Positions 44,144 through 53,342 are shown, counted from the first letter of the stretch. The stretch: 64,000 bases of DNA from Bacillota bacterium (GCA_023415305.1 JAEZKZ010000036.1:62001-126000); one strand, 5' to 3'. The notes: generated by a model not told the origin, from the sequence alone. Numbers and translations: made by a program.

Positions 44144-45813
44144 TGAAAAAAAGAAGTAATTTTGCCGTTATGGCTAAGCTTATTGGTCTCGTGAAGCCAC
44201 TAATGGGCTATATGCTCCTTGCGATTTTCATGGGGCTTATTGGTCATCTCTGTGCCGCCTTTATCACCGTTCTCGGCGGTTATGCCGTGCTGAATATGCT
44301 TGGATTTGAACTATCAATCTCAGTAACGGTTACTTTTGTCCTCCTCGGTGTATTTGCCTTGGTGCGCGGCATTCTCCGATACGCCGAGCAGGCCTGCAAC
44401 CATTTTATTGCCTTTAAACTCCTTGCATTGATTCGTGACAAGGTATTTTCTGCTCTGCGACGACTCTGCCCTGCAAAACTGGAGGGAAGGGACAAGGGTG
44501 ACCTTATCTCAGTCATTACCTCCGATATTGAGCTTTTAGAGGTGTTCTACGCCCACACCATCTCACCTGCCGCCATTGCGGCACTGTTCAGCGTTGTGAT
44601 GTGTCTGTTCATCGGTTTTTTCCATCCAATTCTGGCAGTTGTTGCTTTAATTGCCTATATCACAATCGGAATTGTAGTACCGCTGATGATTTCCAAAGCA
44701 AACGGAGAGGAAGGAATGCATCTCCGTCAAAGCTTTGGTGAGCTGTCCGGCTTTGTACTGGACAGCCTCCGTGGTCTATCTCAGACAATTCAATACGGGC
44801 AGGGTAACAAACGTCTCAGTGAAATTAACCAGCGTACAGATGCTCTTTCTGCTCATGAAAAGAAAATGAAGAACGTCACCGGCTTCAATATGGCAATTAC
44901 TAATACGCTGATTTTATTCTTTGGCCTGACTATGCTGTTTTTCTCTGTGGGGCTTTATGCAAAGGGACAGCTTGATTTTAAAGGAGTTCTCATTCCCACC
45001 CTTGCGATTATGTCTTCCTTCGGCCCGGTGGTGGCTCTGGCTAATTTGGGCAGTACACTTCAATACACCTTTGCAGCAGGAAATCGGGTCATTGACATTT
45101 TAGAAGAATCACCCCTTGTAGAGGATGTAACCGGCAAAACAGCAGTGGCTTTCACCGGTATTGCTGCCGAGAATGTTTCCTTCTCTTACGGTGACGAAAG
45201 TGTTTTAGAAAATGTATCTTTGAATATACCTAAGGACGGAATCGTCGGTATTGTGGGCAAAAGCGGAAGCGGTAAATCCACGCTCCTAAAACTCTTTATG
45301 CGTTTCTGGCAGGTGGACAAAGGCAGAATCGAGGTCTCGGGCAAGGATATCTGTGAGATAAATACGGCAAATCTTCGGGATATGGAGAGCTTTGTCACAC
45401 AGGAAACGCACCTGTTCCACGACAGTATTGCCAACAATATTCGAATCTCGAAATTGGGTGCAATGCAGACCGAAATCGAGGAGGCCTGCAGAAAGGCATC
45501 TATCCACGATTTCATTATGCGCCTGCCAAAGGGCTATGAGACTCATGTAGGAGAACTGGGCGACACCCTCTCCGGCGGTGAAAAGCAGAGAATTGGTTTG
45601 GCTCGAGCCTTCCTGCACAATGCACCTCTGATGCTCCTTGACGAGCCCACAAGTAATCTCGACAGTCTGAATGAAGCTATCATCCTCAAATCTCTCAGCG
45701 AAAAGTGTGAAGGGAAAACAGTGGTACTTGTTTCTCACAGGGAATCCACCATGCGAGTTGCCGACGAGGTCTACTCTGTTGAGGCTCTCTCTACAGGAAG
45801 CAGGTGCAGCTGA
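44143..45813 (+). CDS. ABC exporter subunit, CydC-like (fused permease-ATPase)
   Basis: 556 residues: membrane domain with LKLLALIRDKVFSALRRLCPAKLEGRDKGDLISVITSDIELLEVFYAHTISP, a CydC trademark, and an ATPase (Walker A GKSGSGKST, LSGGEKQRIGLARAFL, Walker B LMLLDEPTSNLD). It forms a heterodimer with the CydD-like subunit. AAAGGAGCAG gives the ribosome site. Its codon use is more G+C-rich than the sugar operons. Confidence 0.87.
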   Translation: MKKRSNFAVMAKLIGLVKPLMGYMLLAIFMGLIGHLCAAFITVLGGYAVLNMLGFELSISVTVTFVLLGVFALVRGILRYAEQACNHFIAFKLLALIRDKVFSALRRLCPAKLEGRDKGDLISVITSDIELLEVFYAHTISPAAIAALFSVVMCLFIGFFHPILAVVALIAYITIGIVVPLMISKANGEEGMHLRQSFGELSGFVLDSLRGLSQTIQYGQGNKRLSEINQRTDALSAHEKKMKNVTGFNMAITNTLILFFGLTMLFFSVGLYAKGQLDFKGVLIPTLAIMSSFGPVVALANLGSTLQYTFAAGNRVIDILEESPLVEDVTGKTAVAFTGIAAENVSFSYGDESVLENVSLNIPKDGIVGIVGKSGSGKSTLLKLFMRFWQVDKGRIEVSGKDICEINTANLRDMESFVTQETHLFHDSIANNIRISKLGAMQTEIEEACRKASIHDFIMRLPKGYETHVGELGDTLSGGEKQRIGLARAFLHNAPLMLLDEPTSNLDSLNEAIILKSLSEKCEGKTVVLVSHRESTMRVADEVYSVEALSTGSRCS

Positions 45814-46157
45814 TGACCAAAACAGAAACTAAACGAGAATGGGAAAAGAAACTCGTCACTCAAATGATTGCTCTTTATTGCAAAAAGAACCACCCTACAG
45901 AAGCTCTATGCGACGAGTGCCGTGAACTCATGAAATACGCCCTCCTTCGCTCGGATAAGTGTCCCTTTATGGAAGAGAAAACTTTTTGCTCCAACTGTAA
46001 GGTGCACTGCTATAAACCTGAAATGCGGAATAGAATCCGAACCGTAATGCGTTATTCCGGACCTCGGATGATATTTCATCACCCCGTCGCCGCTGTTCGG
46101 CATGGTATTGAATCGAAAAAAGAGAAACGGAGATTGAAGAAAAAAGATGAAAATTAA
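45813..46157 (+). CDS. YgbA_NO (nitrous oxide-stimulated promoter) family protein
   Basis: About 114 residues, cysteine-rich: LYCKKNHPTEALCDECRELMKYALLRSDKCPFMEEKTFCSNCKVHCYKPEMR, then MRYSGPRMIFHHPVAAVRH. This pattern defines the YgbA_NO family; E. coli YgbA is in the NO-sensing NsrR regulon and helps recovery from nitrosative stress. Start ATG 45813 overlaps the CydC stop (TGATG) with GCAGGTG upstream. Its presence in an exporter operon hints at an NO or thiol stress role. Confidence 0.82.
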   Translation: MTKTETKREWEKKLVTQMIALYCKKNHPTEALCDECRELMKYALLRSDKCPFMEEKTFCSNCKVHCYKPEMRNRIRTVMRYSGPRMIFHHPVAAVRHGIESKKEKRRLKKKDEN

Positions 46158-46536
46158 GAAGATATTACTTACTATTGTCGGTTGCCTCTGTGTTGGCCTC
46201 GGTGCTGTGGGTGCTGTTGTCCCATTACTGCCTGCGTTTCCATTTCTCCTTCTTGCGGCATTCTGCTTTGCAAAAAGTTCTGAAAGACTAGACCGCTGGT
46301 TCAAGAACACGAAACTCTATAAAAATAGTCTTGAGACCTATATCAAGGGTCAGGGAATGACCAAAAAGACTAAAATAAAAGTAATGATTACCGTGACTGT
46401 ATTAATGAGCATTGGCTTTATTATGATGAAGGAAGTTATGATAGGCAGAATTATTCTCGGATGTGTTTGGCTGTTCCACATCATCTACTTTACTTTTTGC
46501 GTTAAGAATTACCCTACTGCGGTAAAAGCGGAATAA
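46147..46536 (+). CDS. YbaN/DUF454 family inner membrane protein
   Basis: 129 residues with about three hydrophobic segments: ILLTIVGCLCVGLGAVGAVVPLLPAFPFLLLAAFCFAKSSERLDRWF is the DUF454 signature. The function is unknown. The start overlaps the previous stop by 11 bases, so it belongs to the exporter operon, and a strong terminator follows. Confidence 0.85.
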   Translation: MKIKKILLTIVGCLCVGLGAVGAVVPLLPAFPFLLLAAFCFAKSSERLDRWFKNTKLYKNSLETYIKGQGMTKKTKIKVMITVTVLMSIGFIMMKEVMIGRIILGCVWLFHIIYFTFCVKNYPTAVKAE

Positions 46537-46589
46537 GTATAAACGAAGCTATATCAATAACCTGGTACGTCCCAGGCGTATCATAAAGT

Positions 46590-46637
46590 ATCAAATAATA
46601 ATACCCCGTCGGTTTCGACGGGGTATTATTATTTGAT
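46590..46637. terminator. Strong bidirectional terminator
   Basis: A 22-base perfect stem (ATCAAATAATAATACCCCGTCG and its complement) closes on GTTT. The GC core ACCCCGTCG is flanked by AT tracts that act as U tracts in both directions. It ends the exporter operon and the convergent alcohol dehydrogenase gene. Confidence 0.9.
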
Positions 46638-46671
46638 ATCAAAAGGCTTATAAACATATATTTTTTGATTA

Positions 46672-47736
46672 CTATTTATATGATATAGTAATAACCGGCT
46701 TAATTAATTCACTTGGCTTGTTTTTCATAAGCTCTAACGCCTCTGGAATACTATCCAGTCCTTCAAACTTATGTGTAAGCATACCGGAAACATCAAGTCT
46801 ACCATTTACCATTAGATTTGCAAGACGTTCAGTACGCATACGGCCTGCAGGCATTAAGCCACCAACTATTCTAATATGGCCCATTCCTACTCCCCATGCT
46901 TCTCTCGGTATTTTAACAAAATCACCACTGCCTAAATAATTTACGTTAGAAATAATACCGCCTGGCTTTACAGCCTTTACAGCTTCAACAAAGGTATCTA
47001 CATCTCCACCAGCAATGATGACTTTATCAACGCCTTTACCTTTTGTTAATTCCATAACTTGCTTGTCAATAGAACCATTTTTGTAGCTTATAATATCAGT
47101 TGCACCATATTCCTTAGCAAGAGCAACACAATTAGGTCTGGTTCCAACAGCTAAAATTCTTCCAGCACCTCTTAGAGCAGCACCTTTTACAGACATAAGT
47201 CCAACCGGTCCTATACCTATAACCAATACATCCTCTCCATAAGTAACTTCAGCTAGTTCTGCTCCATGAAATCCGGTAGGTACCATATCACTTAACATTG
47301 TTGCCTCAGCTGGATCCAGACCCTCTGGTAATAATGCAAGATTTGCATCAGCCTCATTTACATGGAAAGCCTCAGCAAATACTCCATCTTTAAAGTTTGA
47401 AAACTTCCAGCCACCAAGACATCCGCCTGAATGCATGGAAAATCCACGTTGTGCTTCTAATGAACCCCAATCAGGTGTAATAGCAGGTACAAGCACCTTA
47501 TCTCCTACTTTAAAGTCCTTTACTAATTCTCCAACCTCTATAATTTCACCAACAGCTTCATGACCAAGAATCATATCTGTACGTTCTCCTACTGCACCTT
47601 CATAAACAGTATGAATGTCAGATGTACATGGAGCTAATGCTATTGGACGACAAATTGCGTCAAGTGGCCCACATTTAGTTACTTCTTTCTCTACCCAACC
47701 GGTTTGTCCGATTTTTTTCATTGCAAATCCTCGCAT
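46672..47736 (-). CDS. Secondary alcohol dehydrogenase, NADP-dependent zinc type
   Basis: About 354 residues, closely similar to the C. beijerinckii secondary alcohol dehydrogenase throughout. Zinc ligands C37 (PCTSD), H59 (LGHEAVGE) and D150 (MLSDMVPTGFHG) keep the same numbering. The nucleotide loop GIGPVGLMSVKGAALRGAGRILAVGTRPNC keeps the GxRP pattern linked to NADPH. It would interconvert ketones or aldehydes and secondary alcohols, for example acetone to 2-propanol, and possibly lactaldehyde from the nearby fucose pathway (inference). The start at 47736 has GGAGG eight bases upstream. Its promoter is covered by two Rex-like boxes. Confidence 0.88.
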   Translation of the reverse strand: MRGFAMKKIGQTGWVEKEVTKCGPLDAICRPIALAPCTSDIHTVYEGAVGERTDMILGHEAVGEIIEVGELVKDFKVGDKVLVPAITPDWGSLEAQRGFSMHSGGCLGGWKFSNFKDGVFAEAFHVNEADANLALLPEGLDPAEATMLSDMVPTGFHGAELAEVTYGEDVLVIGIGPVGLMSVKGAALRGAGRILAVGTRPNCVALAKEYGATDIISYKNGSIDKQVMELTKGKGVDKVIIAGGDVDTFVEAVKAVKPGGIISNVNYLGSGDFVKIPREAWGVGMGHIRIVGGLMPAGRMRTERLANLMVNGRLDVSGMLTHKFEGLDSIPEALELMKNKPSELIKPVITISYK

Positions 47737-47768
47737 AAGACTCGCCTCCAATAATGTATTTAATAAGT

Positions 47769-47819
47769 TTGTTATTTCTTTAACAATATATCAAATTTCA
47801 TTTGTTAAGTCAATAACAA
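47769..47819 (-). promoter_or_regulatory. Alcohol dehydrogenase promoter with two Rex-like operators
   Basis: On the minus strand TTGACT (47808-47813) and TATATT (47785-47790) lie 17 bases apart. TTGTTAAGTCAATAACAA (47802-47819) overlaps the -35 and TTGTTATTTCTTTAACAA (47769-47786) overlaps the -10. Each matches the clostridial Rex consensus TTGTTAA-N4-TTAACAA at 13 of 14 defined positions; their starts are 33 bases apart, about three helical turns. Confidence 0.8.
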
Positions 47820-47935
47820 ATGTGACTTTTTTCGACATTAAAATTTAGTATTCGACATGCCTTAAACAGAGAAAATGTTCCGACTTAGCCTGGTGAGGCC
47901 TTGGTGGGTGGTGAATTTAACAAGATGGATCGTTC

Positions 47936-48202
47936 TCACCCCTCTATGGTGTTTATAAAATCCCTCATATGTACTGATAAATCACCATATACATAGTCAT
48001 GTATATAGTGTGGGCAATCATATTCTATGTAACTTCCATGGGCGACATCCTTTAAGTAATTTTTTTGGGCACTCCTCCATGTTCTTTCATCCCATCCGGT
48101 TCCCATCCCATTAGAAATTAGTAACAGCATAGGCAGCTGCGATTTATTTCCTTCACCCACCTTTTTTGCATTATCCAATATGTACTGTACTTCATCAATC
48201 AT
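47936..48202 (-). pseudogene. 3' remnant of an alpha/beta hydrolase gene
   Basis: The 88-residue frame matches only the C-terminal part of alpha/beta hydrolases: LPMLLLISNGMGTGWDERTW, NYLKDVAHGSYIEYDCPHYIHDY with the catalytic-histidine position (CPHYIH). The nucleophile Ser and acid residue region is missing, and the AraC gene abuts upstream. It is probably non-functional. Confidence 0.65.
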
Positions 48203-48235
48203 TGTAACAGTGGCTGTTCTACGGACAAGCCTCTC

Positions 48236-49129
48236 TTAATCAATGCCATACCTGACTGGCATAGACCTTTTTTCATGTAACTCTTTTTTAATATATTGTT
48301 TTGGAGTAATTCCCTTATATTTGCGAAATGTTTTTATAAAGTAACTAATATCATTAAATCCGCAATTAAAGGCCACCTCAATAATGGTATTCTTTGTTGC
48401 AGATAATTGTTCACAGGCACATTCAATCCTATAGTAATTTAAGTACTCAATCGGAGTATGATAGGACATCTCACGAAAAAAACGGCAGAAATATTTCGGA
48501 TTCATACCGGCAATTTTAGATAAATCTTCAAGGGCAATGTGCTCTGTATAATTTTTTTCAATATAACCTAATACTCTTTTAAAAACCTGCACATGCTGTT
48601 GAGAAATACGCGCTGCACTCACATTGACCGTGTATAATTGCGCACTTAATAATAAGCCTAGAAGCTGATAGAGATAACCTTGTGTTAGAAATTCATACCC
48701 TGTCTTCTTCTCAGCCATTACTAGAAATAAGTTGTCAATTGTATTTTTTATGCCAATCGATTCTTTTGGCAACTGCTGTGTGAATACTATTTCATGCCGA
48801 ATAATTTGTTGAGTTAATTTTGCACAAATATTATTTTCTTTTAGCAAGAGATTCATATTGAAAACCAGACATTCATAGATACAATTCTCAGGAATACCGC
48901 CATGTAAAGTTCCGTCTTGTAGAAAGAGAATATCGCCTTTATTAACAACAAAGGTCTTATCATTCAACGTCAAATGAAAAGCCCCCTCAAGGATACGGAT
49001 AATTTCATATTCCGGATGCCAGTGATAAGGCATCTGATACCTGAGATGACTAGGTTCCATATGATAAAATTCTACAGGAAAGTCAAGGGTTCCTTGCTGC
49101 CTGTGTTCCCTATATTCGGAATATTTCAT
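48236..49129 (-). CDS. AraC-family regulator with cupin sensor domain
   Basis: 297 residues: an AraC-binding cupin domain (YHWHPEYEIIRILEGAFHLTLNDKTFVVNKGDILFL) and two C-terminal helix-turn-helix motifs (IALEDLSKIAGMNPKYFCRFF; IIEVAFNCGFNDISYFIKTF). It is divergent from fucI with a 127-base shared promoter region, so it is the likely activator of the fucose operon. GGAGGATATTAA precedes the ATG. Confidence 0.88.
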   Translation of the reverse strand: MKYSEYREHRQQGTLDFPVEFYHMEPSHLRYQMPYHWHPEYEIIRILEGAFHLTLNDKTFVVNKGDILFLQDGTLHGGIPENCIYECLVFNMNLLLKENNICAKLTQQIIRHEIVFTQQLPKESIGIKNTIDNLFLVMAEKKTGYEFLTQGYLYQLLGLLLSAQLYTVNVSAARISQQHVQVFKRVLGYIEKNYTEHIALEDLSKIAGMNPKYFCRFFREMSYHTPIEYLNYYRIECACEQLSATKNTIIEVAFNCGFNDISYFIKTFRKYKGITPKQYIKKELHEKRSMPVRYGID

Positions 49130-49256
49130 TTAATATCCTCCGAACACTTGAAGTGAATATTGTTATATTTTTAGTCTATTATAACACAAGATTTACAGTT
49201 ATGACCAACTTATAATAAAAATAAGGCTTCAACTAATTTAGAGGGAGGATTTTATT

Positions 49257-51050
49257 ATGGCAAAAAGCAGATTAATTGGTGACTATCCTGTAATCGGTAT
49301 CCGTCCGACGATTGATGGAAGAAGAGGATATTTGAATGTACGTGAATCCTTGGAAGAACAAACAATGAACATGGCAAGGGCTGCTGCGAAATTGTTTGAA
49401 GAAAACTTAAAATATTCCAATGGTGAAGCAGTAAAAGTAGTTATTTCAGATACAACAATTGGGCGAGTTGCGGAAGCAGCAGCATGTGCAGATAAATTTA
49501 AAAAGGCTGGTGTTGATATTACTTTAACCGTAACGCCTTGCTGGTGTTATGGTGCTGAAACAATGGATATGGATCCTATGACTATTAAAGGCGTATGGGG
49601 ATTTAACGGAACAGAGCGACCAGGTGCAGTATATTTGGCTTCAGTATTGGCAACCCATGCACAAAAGGGACTCCCTGCCTTCGGTATCTATGGTCATGAT
49701 GTGCAGGACTCCCAGGATACATCAATTCCAGAAGATGTTAAGGATAAATTGTTGCGCTTTGGACGTGCTTCGATAGCGGCTGCAACTATGAGAGGAAAAT
49801 CCTATCTTCAGATAGGTTCTATCTGCATGGGTATTGGCGGCTCTATAATTGATCCTGCTTTTATAGAAGAGTATCTGGGAATGCGAGTCGAGTCAGTTGA
49901 TGAAGTGGAAATCATCAGAAGAATGACAGAGGGCATCTATGATGAGGAAGAATTTAATAAAGCTCTTATATGGACCAAGGAAAAATGCAAGGAGGGATTT
50001 GATAAGAATCCCGCTGAAGTTCGAAAGAGCCCCGAGGAAAAAGAAAAAGACTGGGAATTTGTTGTAAAAATGATGTGTATCATTAAGGACCTGATGAATG
50101 GAAATCACAAGCTTCCAAAGGGATGTGAGGAAGAAGCGGTTGGACACAATGCAATTGCTGCGGGATTCCAAGGACAGAGGCAATGGACTGACTTTTATCC
50201 CAACTGTGATTTCGCTGAAGCACTTTTAAATACCTCCTTCGACTGGAACGGTGCAAGAGAACCATATATTCTTGCCACAGAAAATGATGTTTTAAATGGC
50301 TTGGGAATGCTTTTTATGAAGCTGTTAACAAACCGTGCTCAGATTTTTGCCGACGTACGAACTTATTGGAGTCCAGAGGCTGTACATAAGGCAACCGGGT
50401 ATGAATTACAGGGGCTTGCCAAAGCTTCGGGTGGCCTTATTCATTTGATTAATTCCGGTGCTGCATGTCTGGATGCTAACGGAGAAGCAAAGGATGAAAA
50501 TGGAAACGGAGTAATTAAACCCTGGTATGATATTACAAATGCTGATCAGGAAGCAATATTGAAAGCAACTACCTGGAATGCTGCTGACAATGGATACTTC
50601 AGAGGAGGTGGCTACTCGTCAAGATTTGTTACCAGAGTAGAAATGCCTGTAACAATGATTCGCTTAAATCTTGTGAAGGGACTCGGCCCCATGCTCCAGA
50701 TCGCGGAGGGCTGGACAATTAATCTTCCTGAAGAAGTTACAGATATTCTATGGAAAAGAACAGACTATACCTGGCCTTGTACCTGGTTTACACCCAGAAC
50801 AACCGGAGAAGGTGTATTTAAGGATGCCTATACTGTAATGAATAACTGGGGAGCAAATCACGGTGCTATCTCCTACGGACACATCGGTGCAGACTTAATT
50901 ACCCTATGCTCTATTCTTCGCATTCCTGTGAGTATGCATAACGTTCCTGAAGAAAAGGTCTTCCGTCCTGCAGCATGGAATGCATTCGGTATGGATAAGG
51001 AAGGTCAGGACTATAGAGCATGTGCCGCCTATGGTCCACTCTATAAATAA
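49257..51050 (+). CDS. fucI: L-fucose isomerase
   Basis: 597 residues, full family length. Conserved stretches: VIGIRPTIDGRRGYLNVRESLEEQT, TVTPCWCYGAETMDMDP, IYGHDVQDSQD, KSYLQIGSICMGIGGSI, the catalytic-acid region GFQGQRQWTDFYPN, and WTFTPRTTGEG-like CTWFTPRTTGEGVFKDAY. It interconverts L-fucose and L-fuculose with Mn2+, and in this family also D-arabinose and D-ribulose. GGGAGG precedes the ATG. It is first in the fucI-fucA-kinase operon. Confidence 0.95.
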   Translation: MAKSRLIGDYPVIGIRPTIDGRRGYLNVRESLEEQTMNMARAAAKLFEENLKYSNGEAVKVVISDTTIGRVAEAAACADKFKKAGVDITLTVTPCWCYGAETMDMDPMTIKGVWGFNGTERPGAVYLASVLATHAQKGLPAFGIYGHDVQDSQDTSIPEDVKDKLLRFGRASIAAATMRGKSYLQIGSICMGIGGSIIDPAFIEEYLGMRVESVDEVEIIRRMTEGIYDEEEFNKALIWTKEKCKEGFDKNPAEVRKSPEEKEKDWEFVVKMMCIIKDLMNGNHKLPKGCEEEAVGHNAIAAGFQGQRQWTDFYPNCDFAEALLNTSFDWNGAREPYILATENDVLNGLGMLFMKLLTNRAQIFADVRTYWSPEAVHKATGYELQGLAKASGGLIHLINSGAACLDANGEAKDENGNGVIKPWYDITNADQEAILKATTWNAADNGYFRGGGYSSRFVTRVEMPVTMIRLNLVKGLGPMLQIAEGWTINLPEEVTDILWKRTDYTWPCTWFTPRTTGEGVFKDAYTVMNNWGANHGAISYGHIGADLITLCSILRIPVSMHNVPEEKVFRPAAWNAFGMDKEGQDYRACAAYGPLYK

Positions 51051-51065
51051 AAATTTATATTGGTG

Positions 51066-51118
51066 TGTCTTTTCAACTATTTGTGTACGCACCATGCGCG
51101 TAGATGGGAGATATTATG
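51066..51118 (+). repeat. Leader element shared with the third sensor kinase, copy 2
   Basis: This 53-base stretch up to the fucA ATG matches 38104-38158 on the opposite strand (about 47 of 53 positions identical). It contains TACGC/GCGTA around a 7-base loop and the GGGAGAT ribosome site. Confidence 0.75.
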
Positions 51119-51820
51119 AGTAATAAGGAAATATTGAAAGTAAATCATATAAAAGAGCAGCTTTGTGATATTTGCCACAAAATGTGGCAGCTAGGCTGGG
51201 TTGCTGCAAACGACGGAAATATAACGGTTAAATTGGAGGATGGCACTTACCTGGCAACTCCAACCGGTATTAGCAAAAGCTTTATTACACCTGACAAAAT
51301 AGTGCATATTGATAACAGCGGCATGCTTTTGGAAAAGAGTGAATACAGGCCTTCTTCTGAAATCAAGATGCATTTGAGATGTTATAGAGAAAGAGATGAT
51401 GTAGGAGCAGTACTCCATGCTCATCCCCCGGTTGCCACAGGATACGCAGTAGCTAATATTGCATTGGATGAGTATTCAATGATTGAAACAGTTATTGCGT
51501 TAGGTTCTATTCCTGTTACCCCATATGGCACACCTTCTACCTACGAGGTACCCGATGCCATAGCTCCTTACCTTGGAACGCATGATGTCGTATTGCTACA
51601 GAATCATGGTGCTCTTTCTGTTGGAGCAGATTTACTTACTGCATATTATCGCATGGAAACCCTGGAGTTATTTGCAAAAATAAGCTTAAATGCACATTTA
51701 CTTGGAGGAGCAAAGGAAATATCAAGGGAGAATATTGACCGGTTAATCTCCATGCGTGAGGGTTATAAAGTAACAGGAAAACACCCGGGGTATAAGAAAT
51801 ATCCGAAGGGCTATGAATAA
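51116..51820 (+). CDS. fucA: L-fuculose-phosphate aldolase (class II)
   Basis: About 234 residues. Zinc-site and catalytic motifs: WVAANDGNITVKLEDGTYLATPTGISK, AVLHAHPPVATGYAVA (HxH ligands), LLQNHGALSVGADLLTAYYRMETLE (third His and Glu). It splits fuculose-1-phosphate into dihydroxyacetone phosphate and lactaldehyde. Start ATG 51116 follows GGGAGAT; a second in-frame ATG is at 51104. Its leader carries a 5-base hairpin. It overlaps the open frame of the kinase but not its likely start. Confidence 0.92.
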   Translation: MSNKEILKVNHIKEQLCDICHKMWQLGWVAANDGNITVKLEDGTYLATPTGISKSFITPDKIVHIDNSGMLLEKSEYRPSSEIKMHLRCYRERDDVGAVLHAHPPVATGYAVANIALDEYSMIETVIALGSIPVTPYGTPSTYEVPDAIAPYLGTHDVVLLQNHGALSVGADLLTAYYRMETLELFAKISLNAHLLGGAKEISRENIDRLISMREGYKVTGKHPGYKKYPKGYE

Positions 51821-51848
51821 CCAAAGCAGGATTGCAGGAGGAGTAGTA

Positions 51849-53258
51849 ATGAATACCTATCATTTGGCAATTGACATAGGTGCCTCCAGCGGCAGGCACG
51901 TACTGGGCAGCCTGGTGGATGGCAAAATCTGTTTAGAGGAAGTATATCGGTTTGATAATGGTATGGAAACCAGGGATGGACAACTATGCTGGAATACAGA
52001 AAATCTATTTATGCATATTTTAGAGGGCATGAAAAAATGCAGTGAGCTTTGCAAACTTCCCAAGAGTGTGGGTATTGATACCTGGGGAGTTGATTTTGTG
52101 CTTCTCGATAAACACGGAAGCGTACTGGGTCAGGCAGTAGGATATCGGGATCATAGGACAGAGACTATGGATAAAGTAATAAACCAATATATATCAATAG
52201 AGAATTTATATTATAGAACAGGTATCCAGAAACAAATATATAATACGCTCTATCAGTTGATGGCGGTAATGAAAAAAAATCCCGAGCATTTGGAACAAGC
52301 TACTGCTATGTTGATGACCCCTGATTATTACAACTTTCTGCTTACCGGTGAAATCAAGCAGGAATATACTATAGCCACCACTACACAATTAGTAAATATA
52401 CATACTAAGGACTGGGACTTTGAACTGATTGATAGGCTCTCCCTTCCACGTAAGATATTTAAGAACATAGAAAAGCCCGGCACAATAGTTGGTAATCTCA
52501 GAACAGAGATAGCAGAATTTATAGGCTATGATTGTCAGGTGATTATGCCCTGTTCCCACGATACTGCATCAGCAGTTTTGGCTGTTCCCAATACTAGGGA
52601 TGAAGCCCTGTACATTAGCTCCGGGACTTGGTCTCTGGTAGGAATAGAATTAAAAGAGCCAAACTGCTCCAGGGGTAGCATGGAAGCAAACTTTACAAAC
52701 GAAGGTGGGTTTGACTATCGCTACAGATTTATAAAAAACATTATGGGGCTATGGATGATTCAATCCGTAAAAAAAGAAATAGGCGTAGGATATTCCTATG
52801 CAGAAATCTGTGATATGGCCTCTCAAGAGCAGATAGCCTCCATTGTGGACTGTAATGATAATTGCTTTTTGTCCCCTCACAGTATGGTAGAAGCAATTAA
52901 AGCCTATTGCAAAAAATCTGATCAGCAAATTCCTGAGACATTGGGTGAAATAGCTTCAGTTATTTACAACAGTCTTGCCAAATGTTATGCAAGTACCATT
53001 ACACAAATTGAACAACTTACAGGAAAGCATTTCGATAACATTCACATAATCGGTGGAGGCTCCAATGCGGATTACTTAAACAGGTTAACTTCGAAATATA
53101 CAGGCCGCATAGTGCTGGCAGGTCCGGTCGAAGCAACTGCAATTGGAAATATTCTGGCTCAAATGTTGAACTATGGAGAACTATCTTCTTTGTCAGAAGC
53201 AAGAGAATGCGTGGCGGCTTCCTTTGATATTAAAAGCTTTCTTCACCAAGATGTATAG
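51849..53258 (+). CDS. FGGY kinase of RhaB type acting as fuculokinase
   Basis: About 469 residues. RhaB-like motifs: LAIDIGASSGRHVLGSL, SVGIDTWGVDFVLLD, VGYRDHRTETM, CSHDTASAVLAVP, YISSGTWSLVGIE, and HIIGGGSNADYLNRLTS. Sequence type is rhamnulokinase, but there is no rhaA or rhaD here and the neighbours are fucI and fucA, so phosphorylation of L-fuculose (or D-ribulose) at O1 is inferred. ATG 51849 has AGGAGGAG six bases upstream. Confidence 0.85.
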   Translation: MNTYHLAIDIGASSGRHVLGSLVDGKICLEEVYRFDNGMETRDGQLCWNTENLFMHILEGMKKCSELCKLPKSVGIDTWGVDFVLLDKHGSVLGQAVGYRDHRTETMDKVINQYISIENLYYRTGIQKQIYNTLYQLMAVMKKNPEHLEQATAMLMTPDYYNFLLTGEIKQEYTIATTTQLVNIHTKDWDFELIDRLSLPRKIFKNIEKPGTIVGNLRTEIAEFIGYDCQVIMPCSHDTASAVLAVPNTRDEALYISSGTWSLVGIELKEPNCSRGSMEANFTNEGGFDYRYRFIKNIMGLWMIQSVKKEIGVGYSYAEICDMASQEQIASIVDCNDNCFLSPHSMVEAIKAYCKKSDQQIPETLGEIASVIYNSLAKCYASTITQIEQLTGKHFDNIHIIGGGSNADYLNRLTSKYTGRIVLAGPVEATAIGNILAQMLNYGELSSLSEARECVAASFDIKSFLHQDV

Positions 53259-53293
53259 TGCCCGTTCCAAATACTCTGATCCGCAAGTTATCT

Positions 53294-53332
53294 TGTTTCG
53301 TCGAAGGGAGACTACCCCCCTTCGACGAAACA
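53294..53332. terminator. Terminator between convergent operons
   Basis: TGTTTCGTCGAAGGG (53294-53308) pairs perfectly with CCCTTCGACGAAACA (53318-53332). It lies between the fucose operon end and the hxlB end. Confidence 0.85.
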
Positions 53333-53342
53333 CTACGTATTT

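Noticed and set aside
45286..45738. 150-codon minus-strand frame
   Set aside because: It lies wholly inside the CydC-like ATPase domain in antisense; the real gene has all ABC motifs.
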